From Meghimatium bilineatum (lineage: Eukaryota > Mollusca > Gastropoda > Stylommatophora > Philomycidae): 64,000 bases of DNA. The stretch lies in NCBI GenBank assembly GCA_034231615.1, contig CM067316.1:65005853-65069852 (forward strand), given 5' to 3'. The notes beneath the pieces were generated by a model. The model had not been told where the DNA came from and ran no database searches. It saw only the letters and a program-made list of their open reading frames with translations. Both the position numbers and the translations under genes were made by a program. Positions 54,309 through 64,000 of this stretch are shown here, in pieces (position 1 is the first letter of the stretch; every line of letters starts with the position of its first letter).

Positions 54309-54565
54309 GATAATATAAGAAAAATACAGTCAACATTTATTGGGCACATAATGAGAAGAGGAGGCATTGAGAATATAGTGACAACAGGAAAGATAGAAGG
54401 GAAAAGATGAAGGGGAAGACCTAGAGAAAAAATATTGAACAGTTTGACTAAATGGCTTCGATTGATGACACCAACAGAGATGATGACATAATATGAGAGA
54501 TCGATGTACATGGAGAAATATAATCGCCAACGCTATTCGGCACGGCACATGATGATTATGAATAG
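54309..54565 (+). mobile_element. RTE-like LINE, nested copy, piece 3 of 3
   Basis: Resumes after the duplicated gataatataa with RKIQSTFIGHIMRRGGIENI, VTTGKIEGK and RGRPREKILNSLTKWLRL, then the NIIANAIRHGT-type end, and a gatgattatg tail. This corresponds to the C-terminus of the 46.8 kb copy. A stop follows EGKR. Confidence 0.88.
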
Positions 54566-54574
54566 TAGGAAAAC

Positions 54575-54775
54575 ATGTAAACACTGAGATATGACATCTG
54601 CTACTGGCGGTAGGATGACATTCAACTGAACTATGACATTTTATACTTGTAGGATGACATACAACTGATCTATGACATCTGCTACTTGTAGGATGACATA
54701 CAACTGAACTATGACATCTGCTACTTGTAGGATGACATACAACTGAACTATGACATCTGTAACTATGAGATAATA
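54575..54775. repeat. 39-bp minisatellite, right part
   Basis: Five copies of ctatgacatctgctacttgt plus aggatgacatacaactgaa. It has the same period and core as the units at 51,440-51,605, although the two sides have since diverged (gtaggacatgca against gtaggatgacata). Confidence 0.93.
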
Positions 54776-55188
54776 CTATTGAAAGTACTCCTGCTATGGA
54801 TTCCAACAATAACGTATCGATACTAATATTTGACGTAGTCGATCCGGTATGTCAAGAACCATCTGTCGTGATGTGAAGAAACATCATAGTTCTGTCGAGA
54901 ACTATGAGTAGAATATTGATATTTTTCTTTCCATGATGTTCCATCTTATTTTGTTGACATGGAAACTAAACTTGTGTGGAGCGAGAACATCCGATACTTA
55001 CAGCGTGTAGGCGTACTTGTCGTGTTCTCGTAATTCACGTTTGTAGTTGATTACTCGACACATTATCTTTGTTTGCATGGTTCTCGCATAAACCAGGAAG
55101 CACTGGGGGACAGAGATTATGGTCTCAATCAAGTCATGGTTCTCCAGCAAACTTCATTTACCAATATATATATTGTAATCAATCTTTC
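54776..55188. other. unassigned DNA
   Basis: Nothing recognised. Confidence 0.4.
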
Positions 55189-55189
55189 C

Positions 55190-55470
55190 GTCTTCCTTCA
55201 TCAATTTACTACTTGCCATAATTAATGTCACTCTATCTTCCTTCATCCGTCTATATCTATCACAATTAATGTCACTCTATCTTCCTTCATCCGTCTATAT
55301 CTATCACAATTAATGTCACTCTATCTTCCTTCATCCGTCTATATCTATCACAATTAATGTCACTCTATCCTCCGTCCACAGTTTAATTCTTTTCATAATT
55401 AATCTCACTATATCTTCGTTCCTCAGTTTACCTCTTGTCAGAGTTAATGTCACTGTAACCTTCCATTATC
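55190..55470. repeat. minisatellite, 44-bp unit
   Basis: About six copies containing taatgtcactctatcttcct and tcatccgtctatatctatca, decaying to the right. Confidence 0.93.
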
Positions 55471-56055
55471 AACTTTCTATACATAGAGGATGCCAGGGTG
55501 TGGTTGAAATGGACGTTCATTACCTTTATAAGATTTTAATCCCCAGCTTAATAATCATCCTAACTAAACAATCAATCGGGAAGATAAAGACGGAGGTATC
55601 GACCGATGCACCTTTTTTGTCTTTCTCTAAAAACATCTTCCTTTCTCTGTATTTCCATAAAATCACCCATGTTAAGAAAGACTAGCTGTTAACAGAAAAT
55701 AACAAACAACGTGAAACGTGAATCGTTTTCTCTCAGATCCTGTGATAGTTGATCGTTTTTCTTCTGTCAGATTCAGATTATGGGGCAGCCGTATCCTCTC
55801 TTCTGGAAGACTGAACGAGTTTGGGTAGGGGAGGACATGGGTGTATGTTATTTGGGCCGGCTTGAGATGTTAGCCAAGAACTAAGGCCTGTCATTCATCA
55901 AAGATTTGGAATGGCGATCGCACGACACTCGATGGATCAATCTAACAATGGATGAACGCGAACAGTACGTCAGACTCTAGCACACGAGCCGGGGGGCCAT
56001 CTACTAGAGGGAGTGTTGAGAACGTTTTCACATCAATGAGAGTGGAGAGTGTAGT
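55471..56055. other. unassigned DNA
   Basis: A few short frames without known domains; no repeat. Confidence 0.4.
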
Positions 56056-56067
56056 TTGTGATGAATG

Positions 56068-56440
56068 AAAGCGGAATGAGTGGTTGTGTAATAAATTATA
56101 CTGGAGAGAGTGGTTGTGGGATAAATTATACTGGAGAGAGTGGTTGTGGGATAAATTATATTGGAGAGAGTGGTTGTGTGATAAATTATATTGGAGAGTG
56201 GTTGTGTGATAAATTATATTGGAGAGAGTGGTTGTGTGATAAATTATATTGGAGAGAGTGGTTGTGTGATAAATTATATTGGAGAGAGTGGTTGTGTGAT
56301 AAATTATATTGGAGAGAGTGGTTGTGTGATAAATTATATTGGAGAGAGTGGTTGTGGGATAAATTATATTTGAGAGAGTGGTTGTGGGATAAATTATATT
56401 GGAGAGAGTGGTTGTGTGATAAATGCGTGTGCAAAGAGTG
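56068..56440. repeat. minisatellite, 30-bp unit
   Basis: About 12 copies containing gagagagtggttgtgtgata and aattatattg. Frames on both strands reach 176 codons and are repeat translation. Confidence 0.97.
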
Positions 56441-56499
56441 ACAACAATGATTGAAAGGAGTGAACAAAGCACGTCTTTTTAAAGCTCGTAAATCATAGA

Positions 56500-59098
56500 A
56501 GACAACATGATTACTAGATGGAAGACAAAGGATTACTTGATGGAAGACAAAGGACTACTTGATGGAAGACAACATGATTACTTGATGGAAGACAAAGGAT
56601 TACTTGATGGAAGACAAAGGATTACTTGATGGAAGACAACATGATTACTTGATGGAAGACAACATGATTACTAGATGGAAGACAAAGGATTACTTGATGG
56701 AAGACAAAGGATTACTTGATGGAAGACAAAGGATTACTTGATGGAAGACAACATGATTACTTGATGGAAGACAAAGGATTACTTGATGGAAGAGAGGATT
56801 ACTTGATGGAAGACAAAATGATTACTTGATGGAATAGAAAAGGATTACTTGATATAAGACAGAAGGATTACTTGATGGAATACAAAAGGATTACTTGATG
56901 GAATACAAAATGATTACTTGATGGAAGACAAAGGATTACTTGATATAAGACAACATGATTACTTGATGGAAGACAACATGATTACTTGATGGAAGACAAA
57001 AGGATTACTTGATGGAAGACAAATGGATTACTTGATATAAGACAAAAGGATTACTTGATGGAATAGAAAAGGATTACTTGATATAAGACAAAAGGATTAC
57101 TTGATGGAATACAAAAGGATTACTTGATGGAATACAAAATGATTACTTGATGGAAGACAAAGGATTACTTGATATAAGACAACATGATTACTTGATGGAA
57201 GACAACATGATTACTTGATGGAAGACAACATGATTACTTGATGGAAGACAACATGATTACTTGATGGAAGACAACATGATTACTAGATGGAAGACAAAGG
57301 ATTACTTGATGGAAGACAAAGGATTACTTGATGGAAGACAACATGATTACTTGATGGAAGACAAAAGGATTACTTGATGGAAGACAAATGGATTACTTGA
57401 TATAAGACAAAAGGATTACTTGATGGAATAGAAAAGGATTACTTGATATAAGACAAAAGGATTACTTGATGGAATACAAAAGGATTACTTGATGGAATAC
57501 AAAATGATTACTTGATGGAAGACAAAGGATTACTTGATATAAGACAACATGATTACTTGATGGAAGACAACATGATTACTTGATGGAAGACAAAAGGATT
57601 ACTTGATGGAAGACAAATGGATTACTTGATATAAGACAAAAGGATTACTTGATGGAAGACAAAAGGATTACTTGATATAAGACAAAAGGATTACTTGATA
57701 TAAGACAAAAGGATTACTTGATATAAGACAACATGATTACTTGATATAAGACAAAAGGATTACTTGATATAAGACAAAATGATTACTAGATATAAGACAA
57801 CATGATTACTTGATGGAAGACAACATGATTACTTGATGGAAGACAAAAGGATTACTTGATATAAGACAAAAGGATTACTTGATGGAAGACAACATGATTA
57901 CTTGATGGAAGACAAAGGATTACTTGATATAAGACAAAAGGATTACTTGATATAAGACAAAGGATTACTTGATATAAGACAAAAGGATTACTTGATGGAA
58001 GACAACATGATTACTTGATGGAAGACAAAGGATTACTTGATATAAGACAAAAGGATTACTTGATATAAGACAAAGGATTACTTGATATAAGACAAAAGGA
58101 TTACTTGATATAAGACAAGAGGATTACTTGATATAAGACAAGGATTACTTGATGGAAGACAAAAGGATTACTTGATATAAGACAAAAGGATTACTTGATA
58201 TAAGACAAAAGGATTACTTGATATAAAACAAAAGGATTACTTGATATAAGACAACATGATTACTTGATATAAGACAAAATGATTACTTGATATAAGACAA
58301 CATGATTACTTGATGGAAGACAACATGATTACTTGATGGAAGACAAAAGGATTACTTGATATAAGACAAAAGGATTACTTGATGGAAGACAACATGATTA
58401 CTTGATGGAAGACAAAGGATTACTTGATATAAGACAAAAGGATTACTTGATATAAGACAAAGGATTACTTGATATAAGACAAAAGATTACTTGATTTAAG
58501 ACAAAAGGATTACTTGATGGAAGACAACATGATTACTTGATGGAAGACAAAGGATTACTTAATATAAGACAAAAGGATTACTTGATATAAGACAAAAGGA
58601 TTACTTGATATAAGACAAAAGGATTACTTGATATAAGACAAAAGGATTACTTGATGGAAGACAAAAGGATTACTTGATATAAGACAAAAGGATTACTTGA
58701 TATAAGACAAAAGGATTACTTGATATAAGGCAAAAGGATTACTTGATATAAGACAAAAGGATTACTTGATGGAAGACAACATGATTACTTGATGGAAGAC
58801 AACATGATTACTTGATGGAAGACAACAGGAGTACTTGATATAAGACAAAAGGATTACTTGATATAAGACAAAAGGATTACTTGATATAAGACAAAAGGAT
58901 TACTTGATATAAGACAAAAGGATTACTTGATGGAAGACAAAAGGATTACTTGATGGAAGACAAAAGGATTACTTGATATAAGACAAAAGGATTACTTGAT
59001 GGACGACAACATGATTACTTGATGGAAGACAAAAGGATTACTTGATGGAAGACAAAAGGATTACTTGATGGAAGACAAAAGGATTACTTGATGGAGAA
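56500..59098. repeat. 2.6-kb minisatellite, 22-23-bp unit with higher-order blocks
   Basis: About 113 copies of ttacttgat plus ggaagacaa or ataagacaa plus catga, agga or aagga. A rare variant, ggaatagaaaagg, occurs at 56,831, 57,060 and 57,425 with the same neighbours each time, showing ~229-bp and ~365-bp block duplications. The left part is rich in ggaagacaa units and the right part in ataagacaa units. No frame stays open. Confidence 0.98.
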
Positions 59099-59740
59099 CA
59101 AACTAATAAAATAATATAGGATGTGACAATAATGATTTCTTCACAAGTGACAGGTTGTCATCGCAACCCGAAACGTTCTTTTACCACATTCAAAGACATG
59201 TATGGAATGAAAACAGTGGTCCTATTCTTTACTAGATTTCTAGTCCCACGTTGCCATGAGGACGATATATGTATATATTTTTATATATGCTTGTACACAA
59301 CTGTCAAGGCTTCCCCGGAACATCGATATGCTTACCAGATTTACGAGGTCGGTGATTCTATTCAATGGTCCAATCGTGATTTGTTTAGGGATATTTTTGT
59401 TGTTGCTTAATGCAATTCTAAATCTCAGCTTTACGACAAGCATTCTTGGTAATTCTTTGCTTCAATTGTTAATATGATTGACATTGTTTAGAAAAATGAA
59501 TTGTCGATGTCTGCCGGAGGGAATTTGTTTGTTGGCGTGTTGAGCCCCAGCATTAAATAGATCAATCTTCATATCCGAGTACGTCAATCCTCATCCAATT
59601 GAAATTGGGTTTTCTAATTTTGTAGCGTTTGAACAAATTCAAGTCAATGTTACGTTACAATGTGTCAGGAATTCCACACAGAGATTTCTCAAAACACGTC
59701 GATGAACACAGGGATATTGTGCATCCACTAAATAGTATAC
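59099..59740. other. unassigned DNA
   Basis: Frames of 67-95 codons have no recognised domain. The start of the 378-codon repeat frame at 59,629 lies here, with about 45 unique residues of unknown nature. Confidence 0.4.
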
Positions 59741-59741
59741 T

Positions 59742-60750
59742 GGACGAACAAACAGTGCCTGTCACAGAAACAGTGCTTGCCACAGCAAGTGCCTGTCACA
59801 GCATCAGTGATTGTCACAGCAACAGTACTTGTCACATCAACAGTGCTTGTCACAGCAACAGTGCTTGTCACAGCAAGTGCCTGTCACAGCAACAGTGCCT
59901 GTCACAGCAACAGTGCTTGTCACATCAACAGTGCTTGTCACATCAACAGTGCTTGTCACAGCAACAGTGCTTGTCACAGCAAGTGCCTGTCACAGCAACA
60001 GTGCTTGTCACATCAACAGTGCTTGTCACATCAACAGTGCTTGTCACAGCAACAGTGCTTGTCACAGCAACAGTGCTTGTCACAGCAACAGTGCTTGTCA
60101 CAGCAAGTGCCTGTCACAGCAACAGTGCTTGTCACATCAACAGTGCTTGTCACAGCAACAGTGCTTGTCACAGCAACAGTGCCTGTCACATCAACAGTGC
60201 CTGTCACATCAACAGTGCTTGTCACAGCAAGTGCTTGTCACAGCAACAGTGCTTGTCACAGCAACAGTGCTTGTCACAGCAACAGCGCTTGTCACAGCAA
60301 CAGCGCTTGTCACAGCAACAGCGCTTGCCACATCAACAGTGCTTGTCACAGCAACAGTGTTTGTCACAGCAACAGTGCTTGTCACAGCAACAGTGCTTGT
60401 CTCATCAAGTGCCTGTCACATCAACAGTGCTTGTCACAGCAAGTGCTTGTCACATCAACAGTGCTTGTCACAGCAACAGTGTTTGTCACAGCAACAGTGC
60501 TTGTCACAGCAACAGTGCTTGTCTCATCAAGTGCCTGTCACAGCAACAGTGCTTGTCTCATCAAGAGCCTGTCACATCAACAGTGCTTGTCACAGCAAGT
60601 GCTTGTCACAGCAACAGTGCTTGTCACAGCAACAGTGCTTGTCACATCAACAGTGCTTGTCACAGCAACAGTGCTTGTCACAGCAAGTGCCTGTTACAGC
60701 AACAGTGCTTGTCACAGCAACAGTGCTTGTCACAGCAACAGTACTTGATA
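59742..60750. repeat. minisatellite, 15/18-bp units
   Basis: About 57 units of caacagtgcttgtcacag (18 bp) and caagtgcctgtcacag-type 15-bp copies, with cagcaa and catcaa alternatives. Both lengths are multiples of three and no phase contains a stop, so all three plus frames are open over 323-378 codons (QQCLSQ, NSACHS and TVLVTA repeats). Confidence 0.97.
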
Positions 60751-60789
60751 AGTTGTGGAATATAAACACCACTATATATGATCTATTTA

Positions 60790-60830
60790 TCCATCCATCC
60801 ATCCATCCAACCAACCATCCATCTAATATA
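60790..60830. repeat. (CCAT)n microsatellite
   Basis: About ten tetranucleotides with ccaa variants. Confidence 0.93.
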
Positions 60831-60949
60831 TACGCTGTGGCCCTTGATTGTCTTGCTGCTGCAGGCGTATAAAAGCTCTCTGGAGATGGCTTTCTTGTAG
60901 CTTCATTGATTTACATGATCCATCTGTTACATGTCTACGAGGAATACTC

Positions 60950-61060
60950 TGTGTCATTAAGAGATAGAAATAGAAACCATAACATCAGACAGATAACCAA
61001 AACAATAACAGTAATGGAACATATCAAAAGACAACAGATCTAGTTGTTTTCACATACTTC
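60950..61060 (+). mobile_element. probable LINE C-terminal scrap
   Basis: Reads RNHNIRQITKTITVMEHIKR, then QQI and a stop, then LFSHI: the box preceding GHxxRM in LINE RTs, similar to YIERQQIKLFDHIMRI at 28.24 kb. It is short and without other landmarks. Confidence 0.45.
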
Positions 61061-61084
61061 TTGACTACCAACAGACAGCATGTC

Positions 61085-62335
61085 ACAAATTACCATGACA
61101 CATGGTCTTCTGGTGTCGCTATTAGTACTTGGTCGTCTGCAAAGAGTAGTTCGTTCAATTTGTCTTTTATGTTATCTTCTTCGTTGGTACTTGTTAGTTT
61201 ACAGATGTGGTCGATATATGTTTTAATCCCTTCGTCTATTAGTATTAATGCTCTTGCATATATTGATTAAATGTTCTGGTACTCCTTATATTGATAGTGT
61301 TTTCCCAAGTTGTTGTCTGTCTACTCTGTCGAAAACCTTTTATTGGTCGACAAATGCTATGTATAATTCTTTGTTGTTTTCTGTGGCTCTTTCTGTTAGT
61401 TGTCTAAGTGTAAAGATAGCGTCCGTACATCTTCTGTTCTTACGGAATAAATTTGGGTGTTTAGATGTAGTTCAGTATATGATCGTAATCGTGGTTCTAA
61501 GAAAGATGTTTCCTGTGTGGTTTAGTAAGGATATCACTCTGTATCTTGTGCAGTCTCTCTTACTGCTTTTTTTTCTCCCATATGGGAATGATCATCGCTT
61601 TTCTTCCCTGTTCTGGTCTTTCTTGTTTCTTCTATACTACATTGATAAGTCGGTGTAGTCATTTTTTCCTGCTCTCTGCTGTTGCTTTGATAAGTTCTGT
61701 CTGTATGTTATCAGAGCCTGCGGCCTTGTTTATTGCATTTTCTATTTCCGATAGCAGTATATTTGGTTCTAGGTTCGCTGCTGTAGTGTTTATTGTTGTC
61801 TTCATCTCCTTCCTTTAGGTTCAGTAGTTCTTTGACACATTCTTACCATCTTTCCATTACTTGCTTCGGTTCTTTTAGTGCATTACCGTTTTCATCATTT
61901 ATTATTTCTGTCGGTTCATATATATCTTCTTTGTTTCTCATGTTCTTGATTTTCTTGTAGAACATCTTTTGTGCATTTTTATAATCTGCGTTGAGAATGT
62001 CTCCATATTCTGTCCATGAGTTGATTTTGACAGTTTTAATGACTTTCTTTGCATTTGTTTTTGCTGTCTTATATTCTATGTAGTCTACTTGGTTTTTACT
62101 TGTGACCCATATTTGTGTGATCCATATTTGTATGATCCATATTTGTGTGATCCATATTTGTGTGATCCATATTTGTGTGATCCATATTCGTGTGATCCAT
62201 ATTTGTGTGATCGATATTTGTGTGATCCATATTTGTGTGATCCATATTTGTGTGAGTTGTGACTCTTATATTTTTGTTTCTTTTCTCTTGTGACTTTTTT
62301 TTTTGACTTCATTCCGCCATGCTGTTATTTTTGGT
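61085..62335 (-). mobile_element. LINE, linker and RT up to the catalytic motif
   Basis: From its 5' side at the right: VKKKVTREKKQKYK linker, a 15-bp minisatellite, VDYIEYKTAKTNAKKVIKTV, NADYKNAQKMFYKKIKNMRN, WxECVKELLNLKEGD, then RT: SEIENAINKAAGSDNIQTEL (fingers), FRKNRRCTDAIFTLRQLTER, NKELYIAFVDQ-KVFDRVDRQ (motif A), VPEHLINI and NELLFADDQVLIATPEDHV (motif C). Motif B is not readable. FADDQ matches the fragment at 26.85 kb. Multiple frame changes and stops. The plus frames 61,248-61,818 are its shadows. Confidence 0.88.
62096..62258. repeat. 15-bp minisatellite inside LINE coding sequence
   Basis: About 11 copies of gatccatatttgtgt. In the LINE's minus frame they read repeated SHKYG, in frame with the KKVTREKKQKYK linker before them. 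Confidence 0.95.
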
Positions 62336-62369
62336 TTCTTTACACTGTTGTTTTATATATATATATATC

Positions 62370-62456
62370 ACCCCGTGTTCTCCGATGTTCCGTGTTCTCC
62401 GATGTTCCGTGTTCTCCGATGTTCCGTGTTCTCCGATGTTCCGTGTTATCAGATGT
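62370..62456. repeat. minisatellite, 17-bp unit
   Basis: Five copies of tccgatgttccgtgttc, preceded by a short (TA)n. Confidence 0.96.
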
Positions 62457-62477
62457 TCCTATGAGAATATTTCTCCT

Positions 62478-62625
62478 CATACTTGACTTTTTCCACCTTT
62501 TTAAATTTTGCATTATTTATATTAATACTGCATTTTGGCGGTTTATATTGCTTTGAGACAAGGATTACTTGTGTTTTCTTCTTGTGTGTAGAATGAGACA
62601 ATGCTTCTACTTTCTTGTACAACCG
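62478..62625 (-). mobile_element. LINE RT scrap (post-ADD box)
   Basis: Minus strand reads VVQESRSIVSFY in one frame and KKTQVILVSKQYKPPKCSIN, INNAKFKKVEKVKY in another: the IKKTQVMVIS to LEKVEKFKYLG region of a LINE RT. As it lies upstream of the LINE at 61.1-62.3 kb but encodes a later part of RT, it must come from a different copy. Confidence 0.65.
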
Positions 62626-62987
62626 TAATAAAAAAAAGCTGATACCATTACAAAATTGTAGATTAAGTGACCACCCAGTTACAGGCTATATATATGTTAT
62701 GCGTGTTGTGTGTTATTGATTTGAAATAAATTTTACTTGTAACATTAGTCCCTTCTAGAGATTACATGAACATACGCTGGGCTGATCTCCTGGTTGATGC
62801 GATATATAATTAGACCAGTCATTAGTGAGAATTAGATCGGCATTTAGAGGACCATTAGTTTAAATTAGATCTGTTTTTAGAAATAAATGATGAAAATTGC
62901 AGTGTAGTGGTGAGAGTGGATGCGAGTGTGTTGAAGGGAGTGTGAGAGTTGAACAATGTTAATGAGAAATGAATGAGTTATATGAAG
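62626..62987. other. unassigned AT-rich DNA
   Basis: Nothing recognised. Confidence 0.4.
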
Positions 62988-63370
62988 ACTGACTGTGAGA
63001 TGTACTGAATGCGAGATAGATTGATTGTAAAATTCGTTGACTGTGAGATAGATTGATTGTAAAATAGGTTGACTGTGAGATAGATTGACTCTGAGATAGA
63101 CTGATTCAGAGATAAACGGACTATTAGACAGACTGATTGTGAATTCTACTGACTGTGAAGAAGATTCTGAAATTGACTGTGAAATAGAGTGAATATGAGA
63201 CAGACTGTGAAATAAATTGACTGTGAAATAGACTGAAAAAAGTTATTGAATGACAATGTGATGTAGAGAAAATGACAGATGAAGACAAAGGATGAAAGAT
63301 GGAGAATGACAGATGGAAAGAGAGTGAAAGATGGAGAATGACAGATGGAAAGAGAGTGAAAGATGGAGAA
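62988..63370. repeat. degenerate ~21-bp and 32-bp repeats
   Basis: Loose copies of gactgtgagatagattgatt to about 63,235. Then 2.5 copies of gatggagaatgacagatgga plus aagagagtgaaa at 63,296-63,369. The minus frames here are repeat translation. Confidence 0.85.
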
Positions 63371-63688
63371 ATGAACCATACATTGAGATAGATTGACATA
63401 ATGAGATAGACATTGAAACATGTAAACCGGCAGAATGAGATATAGTGACAGATTGAATTTTTTTTCCCTATGAAATTAGCGAATATACCAACATTCAGTA
63501 AGGACAAGATAATTCAATAAATTCACGAGATTTTCAAATACAACTTCATACAAATATAGACGGCAATAAGATTGTTGTATTAGAATTTCTTTCTTGCCCA
63601 TTTACTGTATGCTAGCAGAGAAATGACATTTATTTCAGGTCCCATCTTTTTATGCTTGTTTATCAGGAGCTGAAACTTCAGTCACAAG
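63371..63688. other. unassigned DNA
   Basis: Nothing recognised. Confidence 0.4.
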
Positions 63689-63689
63689 G

Positions 63690-63718
63690 ATACTAATAAT
63701 AATAACAATAATAATAAC

Positions 63719-63753
<35 letters not shown>

Positions 63754-63828
63754 TAATAATAATAACAGTAATAATAATAATAACAATAATAATAATAATA
63801 GCATTAATAATAATGATAATAAAGATAA
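63690..63828. repeat. (AAT)n microsatellite with AAC variants
   Basis: About 45 trinucleotides, mainly aat with scattered aac. The minus frames read poly-Ile or poly-Leu. Confidence 0.97.
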
Positions 63829-64000
63829 AACCCATAACCGGCCAGTGTCCTTGGGGTGGCACACTGAAGAGATAAGCACAAAAGTCCCTCCTAAAACATG
63901 TGTGCTTAGTCGTTCGGAGGAGTGTAGAAAAATCATGTCCAGACTATTCCGTTTCCAAACCAGAATGTTCTTTAACCGCCTATTCTCCTTCTACATTCCA
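63829..64000. other. unassigned DNA at window end
   Basis: GC-richer than average. No recognised domain on either strand. Confidence 0.35.

Noticed and set aside
59629-60872. Gln/Cys- or Thr/Val-rich repeat protein
   Set aside because: All three frames of the same strand are equally open, so no frame is favoured.
61248-61818. Hydrophobic plus frames resembling membrane proteins
   Set aside because: Antisense of the minus-strand LINE RT.
1-64000. LTR retrotransposons, endogenous retroviruses or Polintons
   Set aside because: No long terminal repeats, capsid, protease or integrase motifs were seen. The RNase H domains present belong to non-LTR I-like and related LINEs.

Overview
This is animal (metazoan) nuclear DNA. 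It is AT-rich and intergenic, with no complete host gene that I can recognise. Several non-LTR retrotransposon clades with invertebrate-type reverse transcriptases, tRNA-derived SINEs, and very many minisatellites point to an invertebrate. The LINE types (RTE-like, RNase H-bearing I-like, and LINEs with a C-terminal C2H2 finger) are common in molluscs and other lophotrochozoans, but the sequence does not fix the phylum. By eye, about a third of the window is tandem repeat, about a quarter is LINE, and the rest is unrecognised AT-rich DNA. Layout: 1-7 kb has two LINE 3' ends and arrays of 16, 28, about 17 and 44 bp. 7-13.3 kb has LINE fragments, a 28-bp array, a 1.7-kb higher-order array of a 16-bp unit, and an hAT-like element with a LINE inside. 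13.8-14.7 kb holds a decayed intronless copy of a multicopy orphan protein. 17.5-20.7 kb has two minus-strand LINEs. 22.2-26.9 kb is a dense LINE graveyard in which pieces of one minisatellite are separated by LINEs. 27.6-34.3 kb is mostly minisatellite and a pyrimidine tract. 35-43 kb mixes tRNA-type SINEs, LINE 3' ends and arrays. 45-49.4 kb holds a head-to-head LINE composite and the longest RTE-like copy. 50.5-51 kb is the only stretch that looks like a host promoter with a first exon. 51.4-54.8 kb is a three-level nest: a 39-bp minisatellite split by an RTE-like LINE, itself split by two other LINEs, each with target-site duplications. 56-60.8 kb is dominated by 23-bp and 18-bp arrays. 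61-62.6 kb is a LINE with a minisatellite that grew inside its coding sequence. No LTR retrovirus-like element, rRNA, intact tRNA or CRISPR was found. Almost every long open frame is either a LINE fragment or a minisatellite with no stop in its unit, so open frames here are not evidence of genes. The region's main interest is the interplay of the two repeat classes: LINEs lying inside minisatellites, and minisatellites growing inside LINEs.
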